NCBI RefSeq assembly: GCF_000744605.1
Contig: NZ_JQMG01000001.1
Span: 2,356,001-2,420,000 of the forward strand
Direction: 5' to 3'
Length of the DNA stretch: 64,000 bases
From: Methylotenera sp. L2L1
Lineage (GTDB): Bacteria; Pseudomonadota; Gammaproteobacteria; Burkholderiales; Methylophilaceae
Under the pieces are notes generated by a model that was not told the DNA's origin, searched no databases, and saw nothing but the letters and a program-made list of their open reading frames with translations. This document shows positions 8,819 through 18,227 of this stretch, one piece after another. Both the position numbers and the translations under genes were made by a program. Numbering within the stretch: position 1 is the first letter of the stretch; the number at the start of each line of letters is the position of its first letter.

Positions 8819-10135
8819 TTAAGCAAAAGTATCGACTAAGCCATCGGATACGCGAACACTTACTTTAGCCTGAGTGTCACGCTCTACGACTTCTGTGTTT
8901 GTTTGACTTTTTGCGCTTTGGAACACTCTATTTTGAGCGGCTTGCTGGAACTCTTGTTGCGACTGCTGACTGGTACTCACGTTCGCTTGACCCAATTGAA
9001 TGCCTGACTCGCTCATTTTATCTCGCAAATTAGACATGCCACTTTCAAGCGCTTTTCTCACTTCGTCGTTATCTGAAATAAAGGTCGTGTCTGCTTGATC
9101 GTTATGTACATTAATCACTACTTTCAATGGACCCATATCTGGCGGATTTAATGTCAGTGAAGCTGATTGCTGACCAGCCCCTACCATCCATACCACTTTT
9201 TGGCTAATCGCTTGATCCCAGCCTGTTTTGCCAGGGTAAACATTAATGATATTCCCACTAGCCAACTGTTGAGAGGCAAGATTGCTATTATTTTGCACTG
9301 CGTTTACAGACGCTGTTTGTGCCGACGCTGCTTGTGCCTGAATGATATTAGATGCTGCGTCTTTAGCCGGCAAGTCTTTTGCGGCAACGTTTAGCATAGT
9401 CTTATTAAATGCCGACTCTTCTGGCGCCAATTTAGGCTCAGACCTACCAGCCAACACATCCGTCAAACCTTCATCTTGAGGCTTAGCCGTCACATCATCT
9501 GCTGTTAGCGTAGCATCAACTGCCTGCTTCGACTCGGGCTGGCCCTTCGTGATGGAGCTATTCAACGCTGCCATCAAGTTCTTTTGTGCTACTGTTGCAT
9601 CAGATGTTGCTAACAGAGCATCTCCAGCCTCCGACGCTACTGATGCTTTTGAATCATTCTGCAAACTCTGTGCAGAAGCTATACCTAATGCAGCAATCAG
9701 ATCGGCAATCGCAAGCCCATCACCCTCTGCTGTAGCCGCTACAGCAGCGTGAGACGCATCTTTAGCATCATCAAGTACAACCTTATTAGATAAGTCGCGC
9801 GCTGCATCTAGTTGACTATTTAAGTCTGTCAAAAAGGAATCATCACTCTGGCCATTGTTTAAGTTTTTGCTCGTTGAACTGGCTGTCTTATCAATGTCAG
9901 ACTGGTCTTTCACCGATGTTTTCTGTTGTGTTTGGCTTTTTATAGGCTCAGCACTTTTCTCCTGCTTTGCTTGCGCTTGGCCTTGCTTAGCTCGAACCTG
10001 TCTATTTAGCTCTGCCTGAAAAGTTGCTTTAGCATTTTCTGTTGAAGACTTATTAGCATGCGATCCATTCTGGTTCACGACATCAGCCAAACTAGGCGCT
10101 TTTGTTTGCGATACTGGCGTTGGTAATGTTTGCAT
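8819..10135 (-). CDS. fliK: Flagellar hook-length control protein FliK
   Basis: FliK measures hook length and switches export specificity through FlhB. The 438-residue protein has the usual long, Ala/Gln/Ser-rich, poorly conserved ruler region (about 1-300). A conserved C-terminal domain follows at about 315-395 (ASLTLNPPDMGPLKVVINVH, then VRKALESGMSNLRDKMSESG). A Gln-rich tail follows. It ends 179 bases before fliL. A second FliK-like gene is present at 16406-17374. Confidence 0.93.
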   Translation of the reverse strand: MQTLPTPVSQTKAPSLADVVNQNGSHANKSSTENAKATFQAELNRQVRAKQGQAQAKQEKSAEPIKSQTQQKTSVKDQSDIDKTASSTSKNLNNGQSDDSFLTDLNSQLDAARDLSNKVVLDDAKDASHAAVAATAEGDGLAIADLIAALGIASAQSLQNDSKASVASEAGDALLATSDATVAQKNLMAALNSSITKGQPESKQAVDATLTADDVTAKPQDEGLTDVLAGRSEPKLAPEESAFNKTMLNVAAKDLPAKDAASNIIQAQAASAQTASVNAVQNNSNLASQQLASGNIINVYPGKTGWDQAISQKVVWMVGAGQQSASLTLNPPDMGPLKVVINVHNDQADTTFISDNDEVRKALESGMSNLRDKMSESGIQLGQANVSTSQQSQQEFQQAAQNRVFQSAKSQTNTEVVERDTQAKVSVRVSDGLVDTFA

Positions 10136-10231
10136 GGTAATTCACCTATTTGATAATGACTTTATTCTAAATGGGAGACTGTGTATTCAATCCTTCAAAA
10201 TGAGGACTAAATCATCGTCAATTCCAAAAGT

Positions 10232-10678
10232 TTAACGTTTTACTCTTGTCATTCGTGTCGCAAACTCATCCATCATTTTCTGATCTCTCTTTTGCTCAAC
10301 TTTAGCGGCTCGCTTGTCTGAACGAGTAATAAGCACATCATAAGAAAGCTTCTTACGCTGGCTTTCTTGCCATAATGTTCGATGCACTTTCACTTGCTGC
10401 TCAGCAAAGCTCACCACGTCTTTCTGACCTGTGATGGCATGATCAAGCTTTTTAAAAAAGTTTTGGAAGTTCTGGTAAGCCTCAGCAGTCATACCTTTAG
10501 CAAGATTTGCATTCAAATTATCCTGATAGCCTTTACGATATTCCAACAACATATCGTACTTCCCCTGCGCTTCACCCACTACTTTCATCGCTTTTGCTAG
10601 AGCTTCCGTCGCCAATTCAACTTCTTTGGCCGCTATTTCCTCTAACATTTTCAGCACACTGCTAGATTTTGTTGTCAT
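10232..10678 (-). CDS. fliJ: Flagellar export chaperone / stalk protein FliJ
   Basis: FliJ is the coiled-coil protein that sits in the FliI ATPase ring and links it to FlhA. The 148 residues are almost wholly helical, charged and heptad-like (KMLEEIAAKEVELATEALAK), ending in a basic tail (RDQKMMDEFATRMTRVKR). It is positioned between fliI and fliK, as in most proteobacteria. Confidence 0.9.
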   Translation of the reverse strand: MTTKSSSVLKMLEEIAAKEVELATEALAKAMKVVGEAQGKYDMLLEYRKGYQDNLNANLAKGMTAEAYQNFQNFFKKLDHAITGQKDVVSFAEQQVKVHRTLWQESQRKKLSYDVLITRSDKRAAKVEQKRDQKMMDEFATRMTRVKR

Positions 10679-10721
10679 AAGATAACCCTCTCCAATTCTC
10701 GCTTTGGTGCACTCTCTGAAG

Positions 10722-12170
10722 TTAGCTTAGCGGAACACCATGTAGTACCGCCTCTAAGAAATGTAGACTTTCTTCCCAATCTGAACGTTCAGCCACATCT
10801 TGCTGTAAAAATCGTTCTATTAACTCATGTTTAGAAATCGCCATATCTAACACAGCATCACTACCTGCCTCATAGGCGCCCACATTAATCAAGTCGACAC
10901 TCCGTGCGTAGCGTGAATTCAGTTGCTTTAACTTACGCGCTAGCTTTTGATGATCTGGGCTAGTGATATTATGCATGGCTCGGCTGATTGATTGCTCAAC
11001 ATCTATCGCAGGGTAGTGTCCGCTTTCAGCCAACCCACGACTTAGTACGATATGCCCATCTAAAATAGCACGCGCCGCATCAGCAATCGGGTCTTGTTGA
11101 TCATCACCTTCCGTCAACACCGTATAGAATGCAGTAATGGATCCCTCACCACGACGGCCATTGCCAGCTCGTTCAACTAGTGCAGGTAACTTGGCAAACA
11201 CAGAAGGTGGATAGCCTTTGGTCGCAGGAGGCTCACCAATCGCCAACGCAATTTCACGTTGCGCCATTGCATAGCGAGTTAATGAGTCCATAATCAACAA
11301 TACATTCTTGCCTTCATTACGAAAGCACTCAGCAATGGTGGTAGCATAGCTTGCACCTTGCAAGCGCATTAACGCAGGAGCATCAGCTGGCGCAGCCACA
11401 ACAACCGACCGTGCGAGACCTTCAGGGCCTAGAATCTGTTCAATAAACTCCTGAACTTCTCGCCCCCGCTCTCCAATGAGTCCGACCACAATAACATCAG
11501 CAGTGGTATATCGCGCCATCATCCCAAGCAAGACACTTTTACCTACACCAGAACCTGCAAACAAGCCCATACGTTGGCCGCGACCAACAGTTAACATGCT
11601 GTTAATTGCACGCACGCCAACATCTAAGACCTCTTCTATGGGTGCTCGCATTAACGGATTCATCGGTCTTGAGTTTAATGCAGAACTTTGGCTTGGCTTG
11701 ATATCACCTAAATCATCCAATGGATTACCAGCGCCATCGACAACCCTCCCAAGCAACTCAGCCCCTACGGGCAAATGACGTGCTCTATCTGTTGCGCGAC
11801 GACGCGGAGGCTGTCCGTGATGCGGTTTAGGCAAGCTTTCTGCTATCTCTAACGCAAACACTTTTGCACCTGGTGTAATGCCATCTACACTACTTTGTGG
11901 CATCAGCAACATGCGCTCACCATCGAAGCCAACGACCTCAGCCTCCACTCGCCGACCTTCTGCAAGCGGCACATAGCATGCACTGCCTATTGGCAATTTG
12001 ATACCGACCGCCTCCATCACTAACCCAGTAAGCTTGACAATACGCCCAGCAATCTCTAAAGGCTCAACGATGCGTAAAATTTCCTTACAATCACGAATAT
12101 GATCGCGCCAACGTTGCTGGTGCACGTTTAAATGCTTACTCCCAGCAATATCTAGCACTTCGTCACTCAT
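10722..12170 (-). CDS. fliI: Flagellum-specific ATP synthase FliI
   Basis: FliI is the hexameric ATPase of the flagellar export apparatus. Walker A is [14 protein letters not shown], Walker B is [14 protein letters not shown], and the catalytic-glutamate block [15 protein letters not shown] is present, with [20 protein letters not shown] downstream. I take the ATG at 12168-12170, which overlaps the fliH stop as ATGA, giving 482 residues. The longer frame would need a TTG at 12182. Confidence 0.96.
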   Translation of the reverse strand: MSDEVLDIAGSKHLNVHQQRWRDHIRDCKEILRIVEPLEIAGRIVKLTGLVMEAVGIKLPIGSACYVPLAEGRRVEAEVVGFDGERMLLMPQSSVDGITPGAKVFALEIAESLPKPHHGQPPRRRATDRARHLPVGAELLGRVVDGAGNPLDDLGDIKPSQSSALNSRPMNPLMRAPIEEVLDVGVRAINSMLTVGRGQRMGLFAGSGVGKSVLLGMMARYTTADVIVVGLIGERGREVQEFIEQILGPEGLARSVVVAAPADAPALMRLQGASYATTIAECFRNEGKNVLLIMDSLTRYAMAQREIALAIGEPPATKGYPPSVFAKLPALVERAGNGRRGEGSITAFYTVLTEGDDQQDPIADAARAILDGHIVLSRGLAESGHYPAIDVEQSISRAMHNITSPDHQKLARKLKQLNSRYARSVDLINVGAYEAGSDAVLDMAISKHELIERFLQQDVAERSDWEESLHFLEAVLHGVPLS

Positions 12171-12841
12171 GGGAGTAACCAATCATTATTCTGCGCTAAT
12201 GCTTCAGTAATTCTTTTCCAGCGCATCGCATTGGTAGCATCTACCTGATTTGCACCAGTCTCAACCAAGCAGCCACCACGCTCGATATTACTGTCTTCGT
12301 GTATCTGCCAATGATCATTAGCAATTTCATCAGCCATATATTCGCGTAATAGATGCATATCCTCATGATGCACGAGAATTCTGGCGGGCCTTTGAATATG
12401 TGGTAAATAATGGATGGCATCCAGCACCACAGGAAGTAAAACCTTTTTATCAACATCAAGCTTAATTTTCAGCATAGATTTCGCAATATCTAACGCCAAA
12501 GAAAGCACATCCTCAGCAATCTGCTCATCTGAGTTTTCAAGTGCACTACTAAATGCATTCATTAGCTGCAGGAGTTGGTTTTTCTCTACCTGCGCCAACT
12601 CTCGGGCCTGAGCCATTCCAGCGGCAAACCCCTCCTGCACTCCCTTACTGTAAGCATCTTTACGAGTCGCTTCAAAAACCTGCGCTATTTCTGCAGGGTT
12701 GACAGATGGTACATCCTTTTTTTTAGGCTGACTTGAGGCTGCAAGCCCTCTACTACGCTCATGACTGATGTCTGAAAATGAAGCCATTTCCCAGCGTTCG
12801 TATGCGCTCTGCTGCTCTTTAGGAATATTTGTATTAGCCAT
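12167..12841 (-). CDS. fliH: Flagellar assembly protein FliH
   Basis: FliH is the stator-like regulator of FliI that docks the ATPase at the C-ring. The 224-residue protein has a variable charged N-terminus, a central helix with [13 protein letters not shown], resembling the GxxxG helix of FliH, and a C-terminal V-type-E-subunit-like domain ([20 protein letters not shown]). It is fused translationally to fliI (ATGA overlap) and follows fliG by 11 bases. It contains an A8 run (plus-strand T8 near 12717-12724), which has no visible effect on the frame. Confidence 0.92.
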   Translation of the reverse strand: MANTNIPKEQQSAYERWEMASFSDISHERSRGLAASSQPKKKDVPSVNPAEIAQVFEATRKDAYSKGVQEGFAAGMAQARELAQVEKNQLLQLMNAFSSALENSDEQIAEDVLSLALDIAKSMLKIKLDVDKKVLLPVVLDAIHYLPHIQRPARILVHHEDMHLLREYMADEIANDHWQIHEDSNIERGGCLVETGANQVDATNAMRWKRITEALAQNNDWLLP

Positions 12842-12852
12842 GCAGATCTGCC

Positions 12853-13851
12853 TTATACATATTGGTCATCGCCGCCTTTACCAGCCAATTGAATCTGCCC
12901 TTCATCTGCAAGCCTACGCACAATTTGCAATATTTGTTTCTGTTGTGCCTCAACCTCTGAAAGCTTAACAGGTCCTTTTGACTCCAAATCTTCACGCATC
13001 ATCTCAGCAGCGCGAGATGACATGTTCTTGAATATCTTCTCACGCATCTCATCTGTTGTGCCCTTAAGTGCAATAATAAGCGTTTCAGATTGCACCTCTC
13101 TCAACATCACCTGAATACCTTTATCATCGATATCCATAATGTTATCGAACACAAACATCTCATCCATAATGCGCTGAGCCATGTCATCATCGTAATTCTT
13201 AAGCCCCTCTAACACCACAGCCTCTGTCTCGCTGTTCATAAAGTTCATGATGTTAGCCGCTACTTTCACGCCGCCCATCGTTTGTTTTTTGATGTTTTCA
13301 TTACCGGTTAGTAGCTTCGTCATTACCTCATTCAGCTCACGTAATGCAACAGGTTTAACACCATCCAGTGTTGCAATACGCAACATCACATCTTGACGTA
13401 AACGGTCGGTAAAATGCCCAAAAATCTCCGCCACTTGGTCAGGCTCCAAATGCACTAAAATAGTCGCAATAATCTGTGGATGCTCATTTTTAATAAATTC
13501 AGCCACAGTGTGCGCATCCATCCACTTTAAGCTTTCAATACCGCTAGCATCCCTAGTTTGCAAAATACGATTAAGTAAACTAGAGGCTTTATCATCGCCA
13601 AGCGCTTTAGTAAGAACTGAACGAATATATTCATCTGAATCGAGACCCAGGTTGCTATTCATTTCAGCCTCAGTCAAGAAATCACTCACAACAGTTTCTA
13701 CTTGCTCGCGACCCACAGACTTTAATGTTGCCATGGCAGCACCAAGTTTCTGCACTTCTTTAGGGCTCAGAAACTTCATGACTTCAGCCGCCTCATCCTC
13801 ACCCAACGCCAGCATTAAAACTGCGCTTCTAATCACGCCTGCATCACTCAT
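12853..13851 (-). CDS. fliG: Flagellar motor switch protein FliG
   Basis: FliG is the torque-transmitting C-ring subunit that touches the stators. The 332 residues contain the N-terminal FliF-binding domain and the middle-domain EHPQ motif (FIKNEHPQIIATILVHLEPD). The C-terminal motor domain has charged residues in the torque helix (EMREKIFKNMSSRAAEMMRE, then DLESKGPVKLSEVE). It lies 5 bases after the fliF stop. Length is typical. Confidence 0.96.
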   Translation of the reverse strand: MSDAGVIRSAVLMLALGEDEAAEVMKFLSPKEVQKLGAAMATLKSVGREQVETVVSDFLTEAEMNSNLGLDSDEYIRSVLTKALGDDKASSLLNRILQTRDASGIESLKWMDAHTVAEFIKNEHPQIIATILVHLEPDQVAEIFGHFTDRLRQDVMLRIATLDGVKPVALRELNEVMTKLLTGNENIKKQTMGGVKVAANIMNFMNSETEAVVLEGLKNYDDDMAQRIMDEMFVFDNIMDIDDKGIQVMLREVQSETLIIALKGTTDEMREKIFKNMSSRAAEMMREDLESKGPVKLSEVEAQQKQILQIVRRLADEGQIQLAGKGGDDQYV

Positions 13852-13856
13852 CTATA

Positions 13857-15497
13857 TTACTCGTTTCCATTCGTCCAGTTAGCCACTACACTCGCTACCA
13901 TTCTAGGGTTATCTTTCGCGATCTGCTTTGCGGTCTCTATTTTTTGCTCATAGGCTGGTTTGCTAAGGGAGACAGTACCATCCTCACTAATACTCACAAC
14001 AGTATCTGGTGCCTCACTTTGATTAACATCTGCTGCTTTAGGCGCAGTTAATTTATTCAACAATGGTTTTAAGGCCTTGCGATAAATAATAAATAGTGCG
14101 ACTACACCAACCAAGAAACGTAGCACATCTTTAGCATTTTCAATTACGCGAGGATTTTCCCACAATGGAATAGCTGGCAATACCTCTTCCGGCTCCCCTG
14201 CGAACGGTGTATTGACGATCGTGAGTGAATCTCCACGTTCACGACTAAAACCCATCGCCTGCATAGCAAGATCATTAATCTGCGTTTTTTCTGCAGCAGT
14301 TAAAGAGCGATAGCTAACTTTGCCTGTCTTCTTATCTATCACCGGCATATTATTAACAACCACGGCAACATTTAAACGTTTAATCCCGCCCATTGGCTGC
14401 TGTCTATAGCTCACAGTTTTATCAACCTCATAGTTGGTTGTAAGGTTTTTTTCACTATTGATTGGGGTTGGACTAGCTGTGGCCGGCCCGTTAGCATCTG
14501 TAGCACCTTCAGTTGTAATTGGCGCGGTTGCCGCTGGAGGCGGCTGATTAGAAAGTGCCCCTGGTATACCTGCAGTATCGCCATTGACTGATTGAGTTTC
14601 ATTACTTTGCATACTACGAACGGCAGCAGCATCTGGCTGCTGATTCGGTTTATAAGTTTCAGCAGCCTGTTCCTGTACTGAAAAGTCTATTTCAGCACTT
14701 GCTTCTGCACGAACATTTTTTAACCCCACAATTGGGCTAATGATTGATTCAACACGTTTAACGATGCTTTGTTGAATCTCATCAACATACTTCAATTGTT
14801 CTGGGTCTAGGTTCTTTGCACCTAACTTCTTAGTGGTATCTGAAAGCAAATTACCATTCTGATCAACCACGGTAACATTGGCAGTAGGCAAATTAGGCAC
14901 GCTACTAGCAACCAAATGCACGACTGCACTCACTTGCTGTGCATCCAACGTTCTACCTGGACGGAGGTTTAATAATACTGATGCTGTAGGCTTTTGTTGG
15001 TCTCTTACAAATACTGATGGTTTTGGTATTGCCAAATGAATTCTCGCCACATCGACGGCAGCGATAGATTGAATACTGCGCTCCAACTCACCTTCTAAAC
15101 CACGCTGGAAATTTACTTGCTCAACAAACTGCGACACACCAAACTTTTGATTCTCTAACAACTCAAAGCCGATATTACCGCCTTTAGGCAAGCCATCTGC
15201 AGCTAACTTCAATCTAACTTGATGTACTTGTGCTGCTGGCACCATAATCGCTGTGCCACTATCAGAAAATTTATAAGGCACATTCAATTTTTCTAGTGCC
15301 GCAACAATCGCGCCACCGTCTTTATCTGAATAATTAGAAAACAGCACTCGATAGTCAGGCTGCTGGCTCCATAGCCAAAACACAACCATCACAGCCACAA
15401 CCGCAGCAATACCCGCCACTAGTAGTAACTTACTCCCCATCTGAGCGAATGCGCCAGAACTACCCTCACTCACCAAGGTGGCGTCAGCTGCTGCCAT
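13857..15497 (-). CDS. fliF: Flagellar MS-ring protein FliF
   Basis: FliF forms the inner-membrane MS-ring on which the motor is built. The 546-residue protein has a membrane helix at about 24-44, the YscJ/FliF ring-building domain (DYRVLFSNYSDKDGGAIVAA, then VDVARIHLAIPKPSVF), a Thr/Pro/Asn-rich disordered loop at about 300-370, a second membrane helix at about 450-468, and a C-terminal FliG-binding tail (ASVVANWTNGNE). The start has a GGAG site. It is divergent from fliE and probably begins the long minus-strand fliF-to-fliR transcript. Confidence 0.96.
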   Translation of the reverse strand: MAAADATLVSEGSSGAFAQMGSKLLLVAGIAAVVAVMVVFWLWSQQPDYRVLFSNYSDKDGGAIVAALEKLNVPYKFSDSGTAIMVPAAQVHQVRLKLAADGLPKGGNIGFELLENQKFGVSQFVEQVNFQRGLEGELERSIQSIAAVDVARIHLAIPKPSVFVRDQQKPTASVLLNLRPGRTLDAQQVSAVVHLVASSVPNLPTANVTVVDQNGNLLSDTTKKLGAKNLDPEQLKYVDEIQQSIVKRVESIISPIVGLKNVRAEASAEIDFSVQEQAAETYKPNQQPDAAAVRSMQSNETQSVNGDTAGIPGALSNQPPPAATAPITTEGATDANGPATASPTPINSEKNLTTNYEVDKTVSYRQQPMGGIKRLNVAVVVNNMPVIDKKTGKVSYRSLTAAEKTQINDLAMQAMGFSRERGDSLTIVNTPFAGEPEEVLPAIPLWENPRVIENAKDVLRFLVGVVALFIIYRKALKPLLNKLTAPKAADVNQSEAPDTVVSISEDGTVSLSKPAYEQKIETAKQIAKDNPRMVASVVANWTNGNE

Positions 15498-15700
15498 TAT
15501 ATTTCTCCATTAAACTCTAAACACATTACTACAAATCAAGTCGGTATAACCACTAGTTAATCGACATTATGCCAATTTCATCTCACATCGAACCTAAGAA
15601 TAGAATGATTTTACTCTTCTTATTTACAAGCTTGATATTTGAATTAAATGTTACATTAGCAATGAGAAATTTTAGGTTAGATATTAATAGGAGGTCAATC

Positions 15701-16057
15701 ATGAAGGCAGGTGGTATTGATTCAAGCAGAATAGAATCTATGCTTGCGCAAATGAGGGCAGCAGCACAACGTCCACAAACAGAGGGCATCGCAAATTTAG
15801 CATCCCCTATCAACGCAGATAAAAGTACTGGGAAAATTGATTTTGCAGATGCATTAAAAGCGTCCTTAGATCAAGTTAACCAAGTACAAAAAAATGCTGA
15901 AACGCTGGGCAAGAACTTTGCGCTAGGTGACGATAGCGTCAGCTTGTCAGACGTGATGATTGCAGGACAAAAAGCAAACATATCTTTTCAAGCAACAATT
16001 CAGGTACGCAACAAACTTGTTTCTGCGTACCAAGACATTATGAGCATGCAGATTTAA
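15701..16057 (+). CDS. fliE: Flagellar hook-basal body complex protein FliE
   Basis: FliE joins the MS-ring to the proximal rod and is the first protein exported. I choose the ATG at 15701 because a perfect AGGAGG lies 6 bases upstream (15689-15694) and the resulting 118 residues match the usual length. The longer frame from 15569 adds an implausible hydrophobic N-terminus. The C-terminal block is typical (LSDVMIAGQKANISFQATIQ, then VRNKLVSAYQDIMSMQI). It is divergent from fliF with a 203-base gap, and its end overlaps the convergent next gene by 4 bases. Confidence 0.93.
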   Translation: MKAGGIDSSRIESMLAQMRAAAQRPQTEGIANLASPINADKSTGKIDFADALKASLDQVNQVQKNAETLGKNFALGDDSVSLSDVMIAGQKANISFQATIQVRNKLVSAYQDIMSMQI

Positions 16058-16413
16058 GCTTTAAATAACGCCTCATCCACAGAATCGGCTTTAGCTTCTT
16101 CCAAACGGTAAAGCCAAGATAGAATTTCAGCAATTGCTTGGTAAAGTGCAGGTGGAATATGGTCATCCAAGTCCACCTGCATCAACAGCGCGACTAAATC
16201 CTTAGATTCATGCACAAAAATATCGTGCTGCTTTGCTCTAGCAATAATTTGCTCAGCAATTAAGCCACGCCCCTTTGCAACAACTCGCGGCGCATAATCA
16301 CCAGTTGCATAAGTAAGCGCAATCGCCTGTTGATTAGGGTTATGCGAAATATGCGGATTTGGTGCAAGCCCTAGAATCGGACTCAACAACTTACTTTCTT
16401 CAGATTTACTCAT
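16054..16413 (-). CDS. FlhB C-terminal-domain-like protein (FlhX type)
   Basis: The 119-residue product resembles the cytoplasmic C-terminal domain of FlhB/YscU export switches without the membrane part (AIALTYATGDYAPRVVAKGR, then GLIAEQIIARAKQHDIFVHE). At the position of the NPTH autocleavage loop it has NPNQ, so the normal self-cleavage residues are absent. It follows the second FliK-like gene closely, which suggests a joint role in substrate-specificity switching. I use the ATG at 16413. The longer frame needs a GTG inside the upstream gene. Confidence 0.8.
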   Translation of the reverse strand: MSKSEESKLLSPILGLAPNPHISHNPNQQAIALTYATGDYAPRVVAKGRGLIAEQIIARAKQHDIFVHESKDLVALLMQVDLDDHIPPALYQAIAEILSWLYRLEEAKADSVDEALFKA

Positions 16414-17374
16414 ACACTGAAATAACCAAGCCTTCCACCTGCAACCCACTGTCACTCATCGCCTGTGTTAAGCCGCGGCTTTTACTCTTAAGTGCATCTA
16501 ATGTTTCACTTTGTTCTGCTCGCAAATTAATTGACACATGCCCATCAACAATCGTTAGCTTAGCAGCAACAACACCCAAATGTGGAAAAGTTAACTTTAT
16601 CTCACTGACCACAGGCCTAGCGACATCTTCACGCTCACTACCCTGCTCAGCAGACTCACCATCGCGCTGCTCTAGATAGACATCCCATTCCATTTTCTGC
16701 CCCGGCCATACCTCACCGTGCCAGTTAAGACGATTCTGCTCTAATATCGCCAATTGCTGCGATGTTAATGTTGCAATCTGCGCTTGAGTTTGCTGAGCTT
16801 GATTCTGGGGCTCTTGCATGATTGCAGTCAAACTACGCCCACCTTGCAGCATTTCGCTTAAGTGAGACTCATAGAACAGCCCACTATTGGCAACAGCTTG
16901 CTTTAAACCTTGAGCAACCATTTGAGGGTCTTTGGGGCTATGAGTAACGACAGCAGCCGCTTCATATTTGCCAGAAACTCCATTTTTTTCAGCTTCTTGT
17001 AAGAGTTGTCCAATTAAACGTGCTGCCGAACTTAACTCGGCAGAATCATACGCTGGCTTTCCTGTTGGGGGCGTAAAGAAAAAAGTAGGGACCGGGCTGT
17101 CTTGCACATACCGTAGTCTGATAGACTGGCCAACAAGCGCTGTGTTACCCAACTCCATTTTCAACACAGCACTATCAACTTTAACCAAGTAAGCTTTATC
17201 GTCGACTTTTGAAACAACTTGCGCAGAATATTCACGGCCAAGTATAAATTGGGTTGCTCTGGCGTTTAACTCTTGTAATGTAGCACCAATTCCATCAACT
17301 GCAAGAACAGGTAACACCCGGCCTACTGGTACTGGACCAGGACTAATACTTAGATTGTCTGGCAGTTTAAGCAT
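16406..17374 (-). CDS. Second FliK-like protein (hook-length control C-terminal domain)
   Basis: A 322-residue protein with a beta-rich N-terminal half (VSKVDDKAYLVKVDSAVLKM) and a C-terminal domain like that of FliK (about 215-320: WPGQKMEWDVYLEQRD, then EIKLTFPHLGVVAAKLTIVD and LDALKSKSRGLTQAMSDSGL). It has no signal peptide or membrane helix. It lies between fliT and the FlhB-like gene. Presumed role: auxiliary partner of the export switch. The fliK at 8819-10135 is the better candidate for the true ruler. Confidence 0.75.
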   Translation of the reverse strand: MLKLPDNLSISPGPVPVGRVLPVLAVDGIGATLQELNARATQFILGREYSAQVVSKVDDKAYLVKVDSAVLKMELGNTALVGQSIRLRYVQDSPVPTFFFTPPTGKPAYDSAELSSAARLIGQLLQEAEKNGVSGKYEAAAVVTHSPKDPQMVAQGLKQAVANSGLFYESHLSEMLQGGRSLTAIMQEPQNQAQQTQAQIATLTSQQLAILEQNRLNWHGEVWPGQKMEWDVYLEQRDGESAEQGSEREDVARPVVSEIKLTFPHLGVVAAKLTIVDGHVSINLRAEQSETLDALKSKSRGLTQAMSDSGLQVEGLVISVYE

Positions 17375-17386
17375 ATAACGTTAAAG

Positions 17387-17710
17387 TTACTGACTATAAG
17401 CTTGCGTCAGCCGCCTTTCTGTTTGATTGGTGTTCATCAATGCATTTAATTTTGCCATCCAAGGTGAAATTAAATTACGAATCTCACGGTCATCAGCAAG
17501 AATGCTTTTTATGCTGGCCACCTTACGATTTAACGCATCCGTTGGCAGTGGCTGCGCATCTTCTATAGTTTTCAACGTGGCGACATGTTGCGCACAAAAA
17601 GCCTCTAGCTCTGTTAACTTTTCCCAGTCTTCCATTTTTGCTGCATGCAGCATTTGTTGCATAATCTTAGCAACAGCCTCATAAAGCTGAATAGTATTTT
17701 GATATTCCAT
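17387..17710 (-). CDS. fliT: Flagellar export chaperone FliT
   Basis: A 107-residue helical protein downstream of fliS and fliD, the place of FliT, which is the chaperone of the FliD cap. It starts MEYQNTIQLYEAVAKIMQQM, contains DWEKLTELEAFCAQHVATLK and ends in a helix (ISPWMAKLNALMNTNQTERR). The ATG at 17710 avoids overlap with fliS. The longer frame would begin inside fliS. FliT sequences diverge strongly, so the call leans on size, helicity and gene order. Confidence 0.75.
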   Translation of the reverse strand: MEYQNTIQLYEAVAKIMQQMLHAAKMEDWEKLTELEAFCAQHVATLKTIEDAQPLPTDALNRKVASIKSILADDREIRNLISPWMAKLNALMNTNQTERRLTQAYSQ

Positions 17711-17726
17711 TACCTTTAGTTCCTCA

Positions 17727-18206
17727 CTAAATTTTAGCCTGATACGCATAGGTTTGCGTAGCATCTATCGTTTGCTGGTTATTTTTCACTTGATTCAGTA
17801 CTTGAGCTGTTGCCTTATTATTATCAATAGCTTCCCATGCACCCTTCAAATCCAACAACAACTTAATCACTTCTTGCACTTGCTCTGGTTGATTACGCAC
17901 ATTGGCAGAAGCCAATTTACTACTCATATAAACATAAAGCGCATCTAAGCTATCAGCAATTTCACCACCTGCCTTTTTATCCAAACTCAGCCTAAGCCCG
18001 CTCTCAATAATCATAATAGCTTTTGACAGCATGGCGCCTTTTTGCTCAATATCCTTACGTTGCATACAGGCAATTGCACTATGACATGCAGCAATAGCAC
18101 CATCGTAAAGCATCACTATCAGCTTAACTGGGCTCGCTGCCAATACACCAGTCTCCACACCTACTTTGGCATATCCGTTAACACCTTTTTGGTTTAGTCC
18201 AAACAT
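17727..18206 (-). CDS. fliS: Flagellin export chaperone FliS
   Basis: FliS binds the flagellin C-terminus in the cytoplasm and delivers it to the export gate. The 159 residues show the family core (YAKVGVETGVLAASPVKLIV, then MLYDGAIAACHSAIACMQRK and EIADSLDALYVYMSSKL). The C-terminal extension (about 125-159) is a little longer than in enteric FliS. It lies 21 bases after fliD. Confidence 0.94.
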   Translation of the reverse strand: MFGLNQKGVNGYAKVGVETGVLAASPVKLIVMLYDGAIAACHSAIACMQRKDIEQKGAMLSKAIMIIESGLRLSLDKKAGGEIADSLDALYVYMSSKLASANVRNQPEQVQEVIKLLLDLKGAWEAIDNNKATAQVLNQVKNNQQTIDATQTYAYQAKI

Positions 18207-18227
18207 AACGAGACCCTTTACTATTGA

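Noticed and set aside
15569-15700. Longer N-terminus for fliE from the ATG at 15569
   Set aside because: It adds 44 non-conserved residues. A perfect AGGAGG precedes the internal ATG at 15701 and gives the normal FliE length.
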